From assembly GCA_947501475.1 (NCBI GenBank), contig CANMWA010000015.1:62001-126000 (forward strand): a DNA stretch of 64,000 nucleotides. The letters are read 5' to 3'. The stretch is from an uncultured Aquimarina sp. GTDB taxonomy: Bacteria; Bacteroidota; Bacteroidia; Flavobacteriales; Flavobacteriaceae. The position numbers and the translations under genes were made by a program. The notes beneath the pieces were generated by a model. It ran no database searches, was not told the DNA's origin, and saw only the letters and a list, made by a program, of their open reading frames with translations. How positions within the stretch are numbered: the first letter of the stretch is position 1; the number at the start of each line of letters is the position of its first letter. Shown here piece by piece: positions 8,513-17,868 of this stretch.

Positions 8513-9493
8513 TTAATATGTTATAGATCGTTTTTTAATCATACCCCCTCGCATATCATTAATACTGTGCATAATTACAAAGGCGTTGGGGTCTATTTTT
8601 TCTATTTCGCTATTTAATTTACTTATTTCTAGTCTTGTTATTACAGTGTATATAATGTCAATTTCACTCTTGTAGTTGTCATGACCTCCATGACCTTGTT
8701 TTCCTTTATAAATAGTTATACCCCTTCTCATTTTATTGGTAATCATAGAGATGATTTCTTGATTTTGTTCAGAAATGATAGTAACTCCTGTATATTCTTC
8801 AATACCTTCGATCACAAAATCAAGAGTTTTTGATGCTGCAAGATAGGTAAGCATAGAATATAAAGCTGTTTCTACAGATAGAAGGTAGGCTGCTACCGAG
8901 AAAATAACAACATTAATTATCATAATAGCATCCCCAACAGTAGTCCCTAATTTTTTACTCATAAAGATGGCCAATACTTCGGTACCGTCTAGTACGCCAC
9001 CACCTCTAACAGAAAGCCCTATACCAGCTCCCAAGAAGAAGCCTCCAAAGACAGCAACTAATAATTTGTCTTGTGTGATTTCAGGAAAATCAAACATAAA
9101 AAGAGTGAATGCAAGTCCTGATATGGCTACAATTGCTCTAATAGCAAACCGTTGTCCAATTACTTTATAACCAAGAATTATAAAAGGAACATTTACGAGT
9201 ACAATAAGAATGTATAATGGTACTGATGAAACTTCAGAAATAAGTAAAGAAATTCCTGTTGCGCCACCATCAATAAAATTATTTGGTAACAAAAAGCTCT
9301 CTAAACCAAAAGCTGCAGAAATTACACCTATTATCATGAAAAAAATATCTTTAAGAAGTGAAAATGCAGAAACTTTAAGCTCTCTTATTTGTATAGAAAA
9401 CTCTTGAGGGTTAGTTTTTGAATCGTATGTAGCTTTTTTAAGCTTTTGAGATAAAAAAACCTGTAAAGTTTTTCGTTTCCAATTCGAATTCAT
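8513..9493 (-). CDS. YitT family membrane protein (DUF161/DUF2179)
   Basis: Integral membrane protein of 326 residues. After a charged cytoplasmic N-terminus of about 45 residues come five or six hydrophobic helices (roughly residues 48-240). These include the YitT family hallmarks AAFGLESFLLPNNFIDGGAT and GAGIGLSVRGGGVLDGTEVLA. The C-terminal 80 residues (GVTIISEQNQEIISMITNKM onwards, ending MRGGMIKKR) form the soluble DUF2179 domain. The family is widespread; its transport or signalling role is unresolved. The N-terminal extension is somewhat longer than the usual ~285-residue family length. The gene is monocistronic. Confidence 0.85.
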   Translation of the reverse strand: MNSNWKRKTLQVFLSQKLKKATYDSKTNPQEFSIQIRELKVSAFSLLKDIFFMIIGVISAAFGLESFLLPNNFIDGGATGISLLISEVSSVPLYILIVLVNVPFIILGYKVIGQRFAIRAIVAISGLAFTLFMFDFPEITQDKLLVAVFGGFFLGAGIGLSVRGGGVLDGTEVLAIFMSKKLGTTVGDAIMIINVVIFSVAAYLLSVETALYSMLTYLAASKTLDFVIEGIEEYTGVTIISEQNQEIISMITNKMRRGITIYKGKQGHGGHDNYKSEIDIIYTVITRLEISKLNSEIEKIDPNAFVIMHSINDMRGGMIKKRSITY

Positions 9494-9610
9494 AGCGTAT
9501 GGTAGTATATCTCATTGGCAAATACTAATAAACATTAGTATGGTCGATTATTTATAAAGCTACATAACGTTTTTGTTCTTAAAAACTACTTTAACAAACC
9601 TTTGGGCATT

Positions 9611-9639
9611 AAAAAAGGCGGAGATTCAATTTCCGCCTT
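9611..9639 (-). terminator. Rho-independent terminator for the ETX/MTX2-like gene
   Basis: The stem AAGGCGGA (9615-9622) pairs with TCCGCCTT (9632-9639). On the minus strand the hairpin is followed by a T-run (complement of 9611-9616). It lies just after the stop codon of the gene at 9668-10666. Confidence 0.8.
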
Positions 9640-9667
9640 CTGTATATATAGTATTTTATCAGAATTC

Positions 9668-10666
9668 TTAAAGCTCTTCTTCTCCATACGCAAAAACTTC
9701 GGCTTTATAGACACGGTTAGAGGTTATAAATCCTAATTGATTATCTCTACCATTACTACCGATTAATCTGTTAACCCCCATAAACCAATAATAATGACCA
9801 TTTACTCTTTTTCCAAAATTAGCTCCCAGATATCCTGAGGTATATACTGGGATATCATATTTTACTTTTGCATAACTACTTTGTTCTATCATTACTACTC
9901 TTCTTTTGGATCTTGCTGGTACTACAATGGTTGATCGTATTTCATCAGATACGGTATTAGATTGCGAGCCACCTTGAGTAGCACTTAGACCCACACTAAT
10001 TTCTATAGAACCTTCGGTAACAAGAGGGATTCCTACTTTACCACCTATTTTGATACCTACAGACTCAGTTACAGACCAATTTGTAGAGGTGCCTCTATCG
10101 TAACGCCTAACAACAGTATGCGTATCTACCTGATCAGAATAATTATAAAATGTATGATCATAAATCACTTTTGTTTGCTCTGTGTTTTCACTTAATATTG
10201 TGATTTTTGGGGTTGCAGTTTTAATATAGGCAAAGCGACTATATTGATCTGTTATTGTTGGGTTTCGACCACTAAATCTATTTTCACTATTTACAGAGAT
10301 ACCATCTGGATTTCTCCCATATTTGTTTTTAACTAATTCCCTTAATTTATGTTCGTTAAAACCTAATCCTTTTAGGTGTTCAAAACTTAAACGTTCTTGT
10401 AGGTTTGATGCCGCTTTTTGGCTTTGTGCTGTTTTACTTTTAAAAGTGGTTGTATTTGGAGCCAGGTTTTGTAGCTTTTCCCATCCATTATTTTGCATTT
10501 CATCTATAGATGTATAACCAAATGCAGTCTGGATATCCTTGCCCAGTTGTTCAACATGTTCTGCTACTTGTTGTGTCTCATTTTGCGATTCTTGATTTTC
10601 TATTTCACATGAGAAATTAAAGATTAAGGATACGGCTAGAATTGTAAGTGTAAAAATTCTCTTCAT
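9668..10666 (-). CDS. Aerolysin-like (ETX/MTX2-type) pore-forming lipoprotein
   Basis: A 332-residue lipoprotein (signal ending FNFSCEIEN, Cys about residue 20). After a helical region of about 90 residues, the second half is beta-rich and follows the ETX/MTX2 aerolysin-fold pattern. TSTNWSVTESVGIKIGGKVG leads into IPLVTEGSIEISVGLSA. A Ser/Thr-rich alternating stretch (TQGGSQSNTVSDE) follows, of the type that makes the inserting beta-hairpin, and then the stretch STIVVPARSKRRVVMIE. In this family the hairpin forms a membrane beta-barrel after oligomerisation. Here a lipid anchor replaces the usual plain secretion signal. Target is unknown: toxin, predation or self-defence are all possible. 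It is a single-gene unit with its own terminator. Confidence 0.7.
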   Translation of the reverse strand: MKRIFTLTILAVSLIFNFSCEIENQESQNETQQVAEHVEQLGKDIQTAFGYTSIDEMQNNGWEKLQNLAPNTTTFKSKTAQSQKAASNLQERLSFEHLKGLGFNEHKLRELVKNKYGRNPDGISVNSENRFSGRNPTITDQYSRFAYIKTATPKITILSENTEQTKVIYDHTFYNYSDQVDTHTVVRRYDRGTSTNWSVTESVGIKIGGKVGIPLVTEGSIEISVGLSATQGGSQSNTVSDEIRSTIVVPARSKRRVVMIEQSSYAKVKYDIPVYTSGYLGANFGKRVNGHYYWFMGVNRLIGSNGRDNQLGFITSNRVYKAEVFAYGEEEL

Positions 10667-10830
10667 TTTTATTGGTTTTAAGGTTAATATGATTTATTTG
10701 CAATCAACATGTTAAATATAGAATTAGTGATTGTTTTTGTATTGTTGTAAAACCTCAAAATATATAAGGTGGAAGAGATGTAGTTTAGAATTTTTATTTA
10801 GTATGTTGATTATGTGATTTTTACAAATAA

Positions 10831-10861
10831 AAAAAGGCAGAAGTTTTACTTCTGCCTTTTT
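10831..10861 (-). terminator. Rho-independent terminator of the beta-barrel gene
   Basis: A perfect 13-bp stem (10831-10843 with 10849-10861) with loop TTTTA and A/T runs on both sides. It lies 18 bases after the stop of the minus-strand gene at 10879. Confidence 0.85.
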
Positions 10862-10878
10862 AAAAAATACTTTTTATA

Positions 10879-11430
10879 CTAGAAAATATAATATCCTACC
10901 GATATCTGGAATGCAGTATTTTTACCATCAAAACCATCTATCACGTCTGTAAGACCAAAATTATATCGTATTTGTCCAAAAAACTTAGAGATTTCAACCC
11001 CAGCACCTACAGCACCACTGATATCAAAACTCTCGGCTTCTACATTGCTTTCAAAGTCTGCAAAAGCATCTTTTACACCATCATTAACTACAAAACCAAA
11101 TTGTGGTCCAGCTTCAATACTAAATACTTTGGCAAATTTAAGTTTTGCTAATATTGGTATATTCAAATAATCGACATCGATGTCATCAGTACCTTGTGCA
11201 GAATACAGTAATTCAGGTTGTATTGCAAAGGTTTCTGCTACACTAAGTTGGAGTACCGCACCAATATGATATCCGGTTCTCGAATCGGTATCTGCACTAA
11301 CCTCTCCAGACTTAAGTTCATTCAAGTTTGCAAGATTAAGCCCTCCTTTAAATCCAAATTTAATGTTCTGTGCATTTGAAGAAAACGAAAAACCGACTAC
11401 TGCAATTGCTAATAAAAATAGCTTTTTCAT
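10879..11430 (-). CDS. Outer-membrane beta-barrel (porin-family) protein
   Basis: A 183-residue secreted protein with signal peptide (LFLLAIAVVGFSFSSNAQ, cleavage after Ala-Gln) and the pattern KFGFKGGLNLANL directly after it. It continues with alternating strands to the terminal YYIF, an aromatic C-terminus suited to BAM-mediated insertion. This is the common Bacteroidota beta-barrel family with about eight strands. Start is placed at the ATG at 11430, where the signal peptide begins; the frame stays open to 11460. No specific substrate can be inferred. Monocistronic. Confidence 0.8.
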   Translation of the reverse strand: MKKLFLLAIAVVGFSFSSNAQNIKFGFKGGLNLANLNELKSGEVSADTDSRTGYHIGAVLQLSVAETFAIQPELLYSAQGTDDIDVDYLNIPILAKLKFAKVFSIEAGPQFGFVVNDGVKDAFADFESNVEAESFDISGAVGAGVEISKFFGQIRYNFGLTDVIDGFDGKNTAFQISVGYYIF

Positions 11431-11457
11431 AATTGTAAATTTAAGGTTTGTTTCATT

Positions 11458-11465
11458 CAAATATA
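11458..11465 (-). promoter_or_regulatory. Putative -7 promoter element of the beta-barrel gene
   Basis: Reads TATATTTG on the minus strand, matching TAnnTTTG, 28 bases before the ATG at 11430, a usual leader length. A -33 element is not obvious. Confidence 0.4.
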
Positions 11466-11581
11466 TAAACTATTACCTTAATAAAAGGTTAAACTTCCTA
11501 ATATCCGAGTATTTTTGATGTATTCTATTGAAGTAAAGATTATTGTATCTTCGCCAGTAATTTTAAACAAAATAGCAAGAA

Positions 11582-13150
11582 TTGCAACACGAATTAACCA
11601 TACAAGTTTCTCCAGAAATTGCTGCACATGCTGATCAATTAAAGAATAGTGTTGCGGGTAAAAATGATATCCCATTACATGAAATACGACACATACAGAT
11701 TCTAAAACGTTCTATAGATGCTCGACAAAAGGCAATTAAAGTAAACCTAAAACTTAAAGTGTATGTTCAAGAAGATTTTATTGAACAGGCGATAGAATTA
11801 CCCGATTATAAGTATGTTACTAACGCTCCCGAAGTTATTATTATCGGTGCTGGACCTGCCGGATTATTTGCGGCATTACGTTGTATAGAATTAGGGTGTA
11901 AGCCTATTGTTTTAGAACGAGGAAAAGATGTGCGTGCACGACGAAGAGATCTTAAAGCTATAAATCGAGATCATATTGTAGATGTAGATTCGAATTACTG
12001 TTTTGGCGAAGGTGGAGCTGGAACATACAGTGATGGTAAATTGTATACAAGATCTAAAAAAAGGGGAGATGTAAATCGAATCCTTAAATTATTGGTGGGG
12101 TTTGGAGCTACAGACCAGATTTTGGTTGATGCACATCCACATATTGGTACTAATAAATTACCAGGTATAATTGCGGCTATTCGTGAAAAAATTATTGAAA
12201 GCGGAGGAGAAATACACTTTGAAACACGTGTTATTGATTTTGAAGTTAAAAACCGAGAAATTAATGGTGTAACACTATTAGATGGTAGTACAATAACAGC
12301 CAATAAAATTATTTTGGCTACAGGGCATTCTGCCAGAGATATTTTTGAACTCTTATACCGCAAAAAAATAGAGATTGAAGCGAAACCATTTGCTTTGGGT
12401 GTTCGGGTTGAGCATAGTCAGCAATTAATTGATAAAATTCAATATAAATGTGACAGTAGAGGTCAATATTTACCACCATCTCCTTATAGTATTGTTAAAC
12501 AAGTGCACGGTAGAGGAATGTATTCTTTTTGTATGTGCCCGGGAGGGGTTATAGCCCCCTGTGCCACTAGTCCAGGTGAAGTAGTTACTAACGGATGGTC
12601 GCCTTCTAAAAGAGATCAGCCTACCTCTAATAGTGGAATTGTTATAGAATTGCGATTAGAAGATTTTAAACAATTTTCTGAACACGGCCCTTTATCAGGA
12701 ATGTATTTTCAAAAAAGTATTGAACAACAAGCATGGTTAGTAGGAGGAGAGACTCAAAAAGTACCTGCACAAAGACTTGTGGATATGGTAGAAGGAAAAA
12801 CATCTGTAGACCTCCCGACGAGCTCTTATACACCGGGTTTAACATCTGCTGATATGAGTACAGTTTTTCCAAATTTTATGCATCGTACATTACAGGAAGG
12901 GTTCAAAGCATTTGATAAGAGTATGAAGGGATATCTTACTAACGAGGCCGTTGTGCATGCTCCAGAATCGCGAACATCATCACCTGTACGAATTCCTAGA
13001 GATTGGAAAACATTAGAACATATACAAATCAAAGGATTATATCCTTGCGGAGAAGGTGCGGGTTATGCCGGAGGGATAATATCTGCTGCAATTGATGGAG
13101 AAAAATGTGCCGAAGCATGTGTCGCAGTAATCAATAAAAAAGTATTTTAA
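11582..13150 (+). CDS. FAD-dependent oxidoreductase (COG2509-type)
   Basis: Predicted flavoprotein dehydrogenase of 522 residues. The Rossmann FAD-binding motif IIIGAGPAGLFAALRC lies at residues about 85-100, and CFGEGGAGTYSDGKLYTR follows near 140. LATGHSARDIFELL (about 240) and a C-terminal CGEGAGYAGGIISAAIDG, the second FAD contact, are also visible. An N-terminal domain of about 80 residues (KRSIDARQKAIKV) precedes the FAD fold, as in the uncharacterised COG2509 family. There is no ATG: the frame is closed by a stop at 11573-11575 and the first usable start is TTG at 11582. Substrate is unknown. The stop codon interlocks with that of the convergent kinase gene in a TTAA at 13147-13150. 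Confidence 0.85.
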   Translation: MQHELTIQVSPEIAAHADQLKNSVAGKNDIPLHEIRHIQILKRSIDARQKAIKVNLKLKVYVQEDFIEQAIELPDYKYVTNAPEVIIIGAGPAGLFAALRCIELGCKPIVLERGKDVRARRRDLKAINRDHIVDVDSNYCFGEGGAGTYSDGKLYTRSKKRGDVNRILKLLVGFGATDQILVDAHPHIGTNKLPGIIAAIREKIIESGGEIHFETRVIDFEVKNREINGVTLLDGSTITANKIILATGHSARDIFELLYRKKIEIEAKPFALGVRVEHSQQLIDKIQYKCDSRGQYLPPSPYSIVKQVHGRGMYSFCMCPGGVIAPCATSPGEVVTNGWSPSKRDQPTSNSGIVIELRLEDFKQFSEHGPLSGMYFQKSIEQQAWLVGGETQKVPAQRLVDMVEGKTSVDLPTSSYTPGLTSADMSTVFPNFMHRTLQEGFKAFDKSMKGYLTNEAVVHAPESRTSSPVRIPRDWKTLEHIQIKGLYPCGEGAGYAGGIISAAIDGEKCAEACVAVINKKVF

Positions 13151-14364
13151 TTAGCTTTTTTAATGTAAAAGTCAAAAGTAGTTTGAACATTTTCTTCAGA
13201 AGCTACTTTAATAGAGCCGCCAAGTTTTTCAATTAGTTTTTTTACTGTAGAAAGGCCTATTCCATTACCTTTGTTACCATTATTGTCGGTAATATTTGCG
13301 GTTGAAAAGAGGTCGAAAATGGTATCTAAATGTTTATGTGAAATGCCCATTCCATTATCTGTAATCCTAAAATAATAAAATACACTATCCTCATTACAAT
13401 CTATTGTAATAATGATTTCTTGTTTATCATTATACTTAATGCTATTACCAATAAGATTAAAGAAAACTTGTTTTAATGCTAATTTATTGCATCGTAATAT
13501 TGGATCGGTTTCAGGAAAATTAATGTTGGTTTCTGAATTGATACTTAATAGATCTACTATTTCTTTTAATAACTCATTTAAATGAAATTGTTCTGGTGCA
13601 GATTTTATTAAACTTTCACTTTCATAGTGATTTAGAATATCACTGATATAGTTACTCATAGAAAAAGCAGAAGTTTTCATGTAATCAAAATATTCTAAAC
13701 CTTCTTCGTCTAGCTTTTCCTTTAGTTTTAGTTTTAATAAATCTGTAATAGTAATAATATTGGCCAAAGGCATTTTTAAGTCATGAGAGATTACTTTGGC
13801 AAATTCTTTTAATGAATGATTACGTTCCTCAAGTTTATTATGCACTTTTTCAAGGTCACTATTTTTTCTATTCAATTCAAAAAGGACCGTTACTTGATTT
13901 GCTAATGCCTGTAATGATTCTATTTGTCTTTTTGTTAATTCTTTTGGTTTACTATCAATCACACATAAAGTACCTAAAGAAAAACCATCTTTATCCACAA
14001 GCGGTATCCCAGCATAAAAAATCACTATTTTTTCAATAGCTGTTAATGGATTGTCAAAAAAGCGTTTGTCTTCTCTGGCATCAGGAACTATTAATGGTTC
14101 TAGAGGGTTAAGCATTGCATGTGCACAAAAAGAGTATTCTCGAAGTGTTTCACAAGTATTTATACCATATTTGGATTTAAACCATTGTCTATTTTCGTCG
14201 ACTAAAGAAATCAAAGCAATTTCGGTATCACAAAGATACGCAGCAAGTTTAGTAATCTCGTCAAACTCTTTCTCTGGTTCTGTATCTAAGATACCTAACG
14301 AGCGTAAAGCTTCAAGTCTAAAATCTTCATTTATGGGTATGGCAGCAGATATCATTCTAATCAT
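13147..14364 (-). CDS. GAF-domain sensor histidine kinase
   Basis: A 405-residue soluble histidine kinase. Residues about 12-160 form a GAF domain of the kind seen in Bacteroidota kinases (LDTEPEKEFDEITKLAAYLC, ending GTLCVIDSKPKELT). The H box is KEFAKVISHDLKMPLANI near residue 195. The N box is LIGNSIKYND, and the G boxes are ITDNGMGI and KGNGIGLSTVKKLIEKLGG. No transmembrane segment and no receiver domain are present, so it probably senses a cytoplasmic or diffusible signal. No response regulator is adjacent. Start at 14364 is the first of two close ATGs (the other is at 14355). Confidence 0.85.
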   Translation of the reverse strand: MIRMISAAIPINEDFRLEALRSLGILDTEPEKEFDEITKLAAYLCDTEIALISLVDENRQWFKSKYGINTCETLREYSFCAHAMLNPLEPLIVPDAREDKRFFDNPLTAIEKIVIFYAGIPLVDKDGFSLGTLCVIDSKPKELTKRQIESLQALANQVTVLFELNRKNSDLEKVHNKLEERNHSLKEFAKVISHDLKMPLANIITITDLLKLKLKEKLDEEGLEYFDYMKTSAFSMSNYISDILNHYESESLIKSAPEQFHLNELLKEIVDLLSINSETNINFPETDPILRCNKLALKQVFFNLIGNSIKYNDKQEIIITIDCNEDSVFYYFRITDNGMGISHKHLDTIFDLFSTANITDNNGNKGNGIGLSTVKKLIEKLGGSIKVASEENVQTTFDFYIKKAN

Positions 14365-14579
14365 TGAATTGATTTGCTTTAAACAAATCTTAATAAAATT
14401 AACAAAAATTTACGAGATATTACGAAATAATTCACATCACGTATTTTTTTTGTGTGAATACCGTAATTAATACCTGGTTAACCTTTTAAAATAGGTATAA
14501 CGTAATATCATAGTATAATATTACTAAGACCTCAAGTGCTTTTAGAAATGATTTTACATAGATTGGTGAATTGATTATC

Positions 14580-16409
14580 TTAATTAATACTGGTTACATT
14601 ACTTTTTGCAGTGTGATTAAGGCTATTATCATCAAGAGTTTTTATAAAATCTATAATATCATTGATTTCTTGATCCGTTAAGTTTAATTTATCTGGTGGT
14701 AACGTTTGATATTCTTGTTCTATACCTATACCATTACCACCACCACGATTATAAAAATCTATAACTTCTTCTAATGTGGTATATACACCATTATGCATAT
14801 AAGGGGCTGTTTTATTAGCGTTTCTTATCGTTGATGTTTTAAAAAAGTGTTTTCTCTCAAGTGTTTTATAAACATAATATCTTCCTAAATCCGGACTAAT
14901 TACTGCATCTAGGGTGTCATTTTGTTGCGGAACTCCGATCAATTCGACTTCAGATTCTTTATAGTTAGGAGGTACAGTTCCATTAAACACAGGAGCAAAG
15001 TGACATGTGGCACATTTTGCTTTACCATTAAATAAATTAAATCCATTAATCTCATTTTTAGTAATTGATCTTTCTATATCATTGATATTACGGTCAAATT
15101 TTGAATCAAAAGGCGTTAAACTCCTTATGTAATTGGCTATAGCGTTTCTAATTTCTACATTGGTAATTTTTTTATTAGGATATGTTTTAGCAAAATATCT
15201 TACATAAGTACTGTCCTTTTTTATATTGTTTTCTAGCGAAGTTAAATCGGTATGAAACTCACTTTTATTTTCTACTACCGAAATGATTTGCCCTTCTAAG
15301 CTTCCTGCTCTTTTGTCATAAAAAAATGCTCTTTGTAATGCAGCATATAGTAGCGTTGGTGAGTTGCGAGTTACTCCTGGGCTGATTTTTTTTCCATCGG
15401 TAAAAGCTTTTTCTTTATGATGGCACGAGGCACAACTTATCTTTTTTTCTGCTGATAGATTTTTATCATAGAACAGTTTTTCTCCTAAGGCTATTTTTTC
15501 GGAAGTAATTTTTCCTGAGTTTCTATCTGAAAAGTAAGTAAGATTAAATGTTTTTGAAGAAAAAAGAGAATTTGCATCATTTTTTACGGCCAATTCAAAA
15601 GGAAAACTAACTTTCCAGTCATCGACCATTTGATTCCACATCGATAATTGTTTGTGTGTATGGTTTTTGATAAAATGATACCTATCAAACGAATTAAAAT
15701 TGCCGTTTAAATCTTTGATTGAAGCTTCTATTTCGTCATTCCAATTCTTTAAAAGTTGTGGGTCATGAAATTCATCTTCAAATATAGCTAAGTATGTTTT
15801 GAGGCTCCTATACACTATTCGAGATTCTTCTAGCGAGTTCTCAAGTACAGGAGAGTCAAAACCTGTTATGCCTGTTAATGCAATTCGAATACATGATTTT
15901 CTAAATAACCACAAGAAATGATAGGATTTAAGATGGCTAAAACTAATATTTTTTTGAATCAGTTTTAATCGATTTGATACCAAATTAAGGTGTTTCTTAA
16001 CGATTATAGAATCTATGGCTTCAGTATATATTTCTTCTTCTAAAACTTGATAACCACTGGGTTTCTTGATTTTGACATCTGTAAAGTCATCTTCTTCAAT
16101 TTTAAGAATGTTGGGTTGATTCAGAAAACCATAATTTTCTGAATCTAAAGCTGATACTATAGGCTCAATTTTTTTAAAATACGTTCTTGAGTGATGAAAG
16201 TGCTTTTTGACATTGTTGATATAAGTAGCTGCACTATCCAAATGGGATATTGCTATAGTAATATCTTTTATAAATTGCTCTTTCATTTTTGTATTAAATG
16301 AAACATTGTTTTCTGTCTTTTTTTTATCAGAACAAGACAAAACACTTACTATAGTAAAGAGGCTTATTATAAAATAAGCCTCTTTTTTAATTACAATTTT
16401 ATGCATCAT
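14580..16409 (-). CDS. Di-haem cytochrome c peroxidase lipoprotein with N-terminal helical domain
   Basis: A 609-residue exported protein. Lipoprotein signal ends VLSCSDKK (Cys about 26). The C-terminal half is a bacterial di-haem peroxidase/MauG domain. Two c-type haem motifs are present, CASCHH near residue 325 and CATCHF near residue 465. ALQRAFFYDKRAGSLEGQ lies between them, and TAPYMHNGVYTTLEEVIDFY follows the second. The N-terminal ~280 residues are mostly helical (HSRTYFKKIEPIVSALD) and resemble the imelysin-like extension seen in some Bacteroidota peroxidases; that part is less certain. The role is peroxide reduction or substrate oxidation in the periplasm. It follows the PhoX-like gene after a single base, so the two are one operon. 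Two adjacent ATGs make the start ambiguous by one codon. Confidence 0.85.
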   Translation of the reverse strand: MMHKIVIKKEAYFIISLFTIVSVLSCSDKKKTENNVSFNTKMKEQFIKDITIAISHLDSAATYINNVKKHFHHSRTYFKKIEPIVSALDSENYGFLNQPNILKIEEDDFTDVKIKKPSGYQVLEEEIYTEAIDSIIVKKHLNLVSNRLKLIQKNISFSHLKSYHFLWLFRKSCIRIALTGITGFDSPVLENSLEESRIVYRSLKTYLAIFEDEFHDPQLLKNWNDEIEASIKDLNGNFNSFDRYHFIKNHTHKQLSMWNQMVDDWKVSFPFELAVKNDANSLFSSKTFNLTYFSDRNSGKITSEKIALGEKLFYDKNLSAEKKISCASCHHKEKAFTDGKKISPGVTRNSPTLLYAALQRAFFYDKRAGSLEGQIISVVENKSEFHTDLTSLENNIKKDSTYVRYFAKTYPNKKITNVEIRNAIANYIRSLTPFDSKFDRNINDIERSITKNEINGFNLFNGKAKCATCHFAPVFNGTVPPNYKESEVELIGVPQQNDTLDAVISPDLGRYYVYKTLERKHFFKTSTIRNANKTAPYMHNGVYTTLEEVIDFYNRGGGNGIGIEQEYQTLPPDKLNLTDQEINDIIDFIKTLDDNSLNHTAKSNVTSIN

Positions 16410-16410
16410 A

Positions 16411-17868
16411 TTATCGTTCTAGACCTCTAATAACATACATCATACTTCCTTCTTTTCGGCTATTTGCTAAATCAGGGTTTGCAGTAGGATCGGTAAATGG
16501 GGTGCCATTTGCTCTTTCCCACCCATGATTTTGAGTGATTAGTAAAAAAGTTTTATCAACTCCGATAGTTTCAGAAACATCTATCATCCCTGTGATTTCC
16601 CAAATCCTATTTGCAGGACCATATCCTAAAGATGCTGCTTTAACTTGATCACATTCTAATACTGTTTTTAAAACACCAGTATTTAGATTGTATTGATATA
16701 ATCTTGAGAAGTGATTTGCTTCAGGTTTAGAGATTCCGTTTGGATCTTCTTGAATATATGCATAATTTTCGGTCACTAATATGTTATCGGGGCTATGAAA
16801 AGCTTCGGCTTTTCCTCCTTTAATATCACCATCAAGTATGCAAACAATTTTTCCTTGACCCGTTGGGTTTTTGGGATTGAGGATAACTTTGTAAACTCTT
16901 CCTGCAATGGTTCCTTTTCCTTTTAGACCATCTTTTTCTCTTCCGGTAACTGCAAAATACACTTCGCGATTATTATTGCTTGAACCTCTTCTCCAGTCAA
17001 TATCCTCTAATCTAGAGAATCCCATTACTCCTTTTTCTTTGGCTTCGGCATCTAATAAATCAATCTCTCTTTCGGTTAATTCAACAAACTCCATATTATA
17101 TGCTTGACCTTCTTTCATATCTACTTCATAAGTAATCTCTGGGGAAGTAACTTTTAATCCATACAATTTACCTCCTTCTAGGTCTCCTTGTCTACCAACA
17201 TACATTCCTAGCTGCCCAGAAGGGATTTCGTTATTACTATTGTCATCACCAATAAAAACTACAGTTTTTCCGGGATATGCTCTTCTATGCAGTGCTACCG
17301 CATTTTCTGTAGACCATTGCCCCAAAGCGGGCAGCATTCTTGGAGCTGAAGCTTCAGTAACATCTCTAAATGGATCCGTAGCAAATACTCCTTTAGAGTT
17401 TCCTCCCCATTCACCACCAGAAAGATATAATGGCCCAAAACCGTGTACATAAGGTGTAATTAATGAACCAGAACATTGTGCAGTATTTGCAGTAGCTACT
17501 GCGTTAAGGATATGTTCTCCTTTTATAGGCTTAAAAGTCTCATCTAATGTAATTCTGGCAATAGAATAATCTGCTTCGATATTATTCAATAATGTAAAAG
17601 TTCCATCTTTATTCCTCATTAGACCAGCGCCATCTGCCATAGATCCATAGGTAAAATTCGGGATGTAAGTATCTTCAGATGATAGTAAATTATAGATTTC
17701 GATATCGGAAAACTCAGTAGTTTTTTCTAATAAAACTGGAGAGATAGAGTGATTTTTAAATTCGATTTTCCCTGTTGGTGGTTTTACAGGCCCCGAATGA
17801 TCATCAAGTTTACATGATGTTAAAATCAAAGCTGATGTTAGCGATGCAATTATAAAATGATTTTTCAT
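16411..17868 (-). CDS. PhoX-like (DUF839) lipoprotein
   Basis: Exported lipoprotein of 485 residues (signal ending ALILTSCKLDDH). The beta-propeller-like body contains SMADGAGLMRNKDGTFTLLN, CSGSLITPYVHGFGPLYLSG followed by GEWGG, and EAFHSPDNILVTENYAYIQED. These match the general layout of PhoX/DUF839 proteins, which are calcium/iron-dependent alkaline phosphatases. I cannot confirm every metal ligand, so phosphatase activity is inference. The start is the ATG at 17868 at the signal peptide; the open frame runs to 17991 but the extra 41 residues look non-coding. A promoter lies just upstream. It is the first gene of a two-gene operon with the di-haem peroxidase. Confidence 0.7.
   Translation of the reverse strand: MKNHFIIASLTSALILTSCKLDDHSGPVKPPTGKIEFKNHSISPVLLEKTTEFSDIEIYNLLSSEDTYIPNFTYGSMADGAGLMRNKDGTFTLLNNIEADYSIARITLDETFKPIKGEHILNAVATANTAQCSGSLITPYVHGFGPLYLSGGEWGGNSKGVFATDPFRDVTEASAPRMLPALGQWSTENAVALHRRAYPGKTVVFIGDDNSNNEIPSGQLGMYVGRQGDLEGGKLYGLKVTSPEITYEVDMKEGQAYNMEFVELTEREIDLLDAEAKEKGVMGFSRLEDIDWRRGSSNNNREVYFAVTGREKDGLKGKGTIAGRVYKVILNPKNPTGQGKIVCILDGDIKGGKAEAFHSPDNILVTENYAYIQEDPNGISKPEANHFSRLYQYNLNTGVLKTVLECDQVKAASLGYGPANRIWEITGMIDVSETIGVDKTFLLITQNHGWERANGTPFTDPTANPDLANSRKEGSMMYVIRGLER

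Noticed and set aside
11995..12363. 122-codon minus-strand frame inside the FAD oxidoreductase gene
   Set aside because: Shadow of the real gene; no domain, no promoter, no start context.
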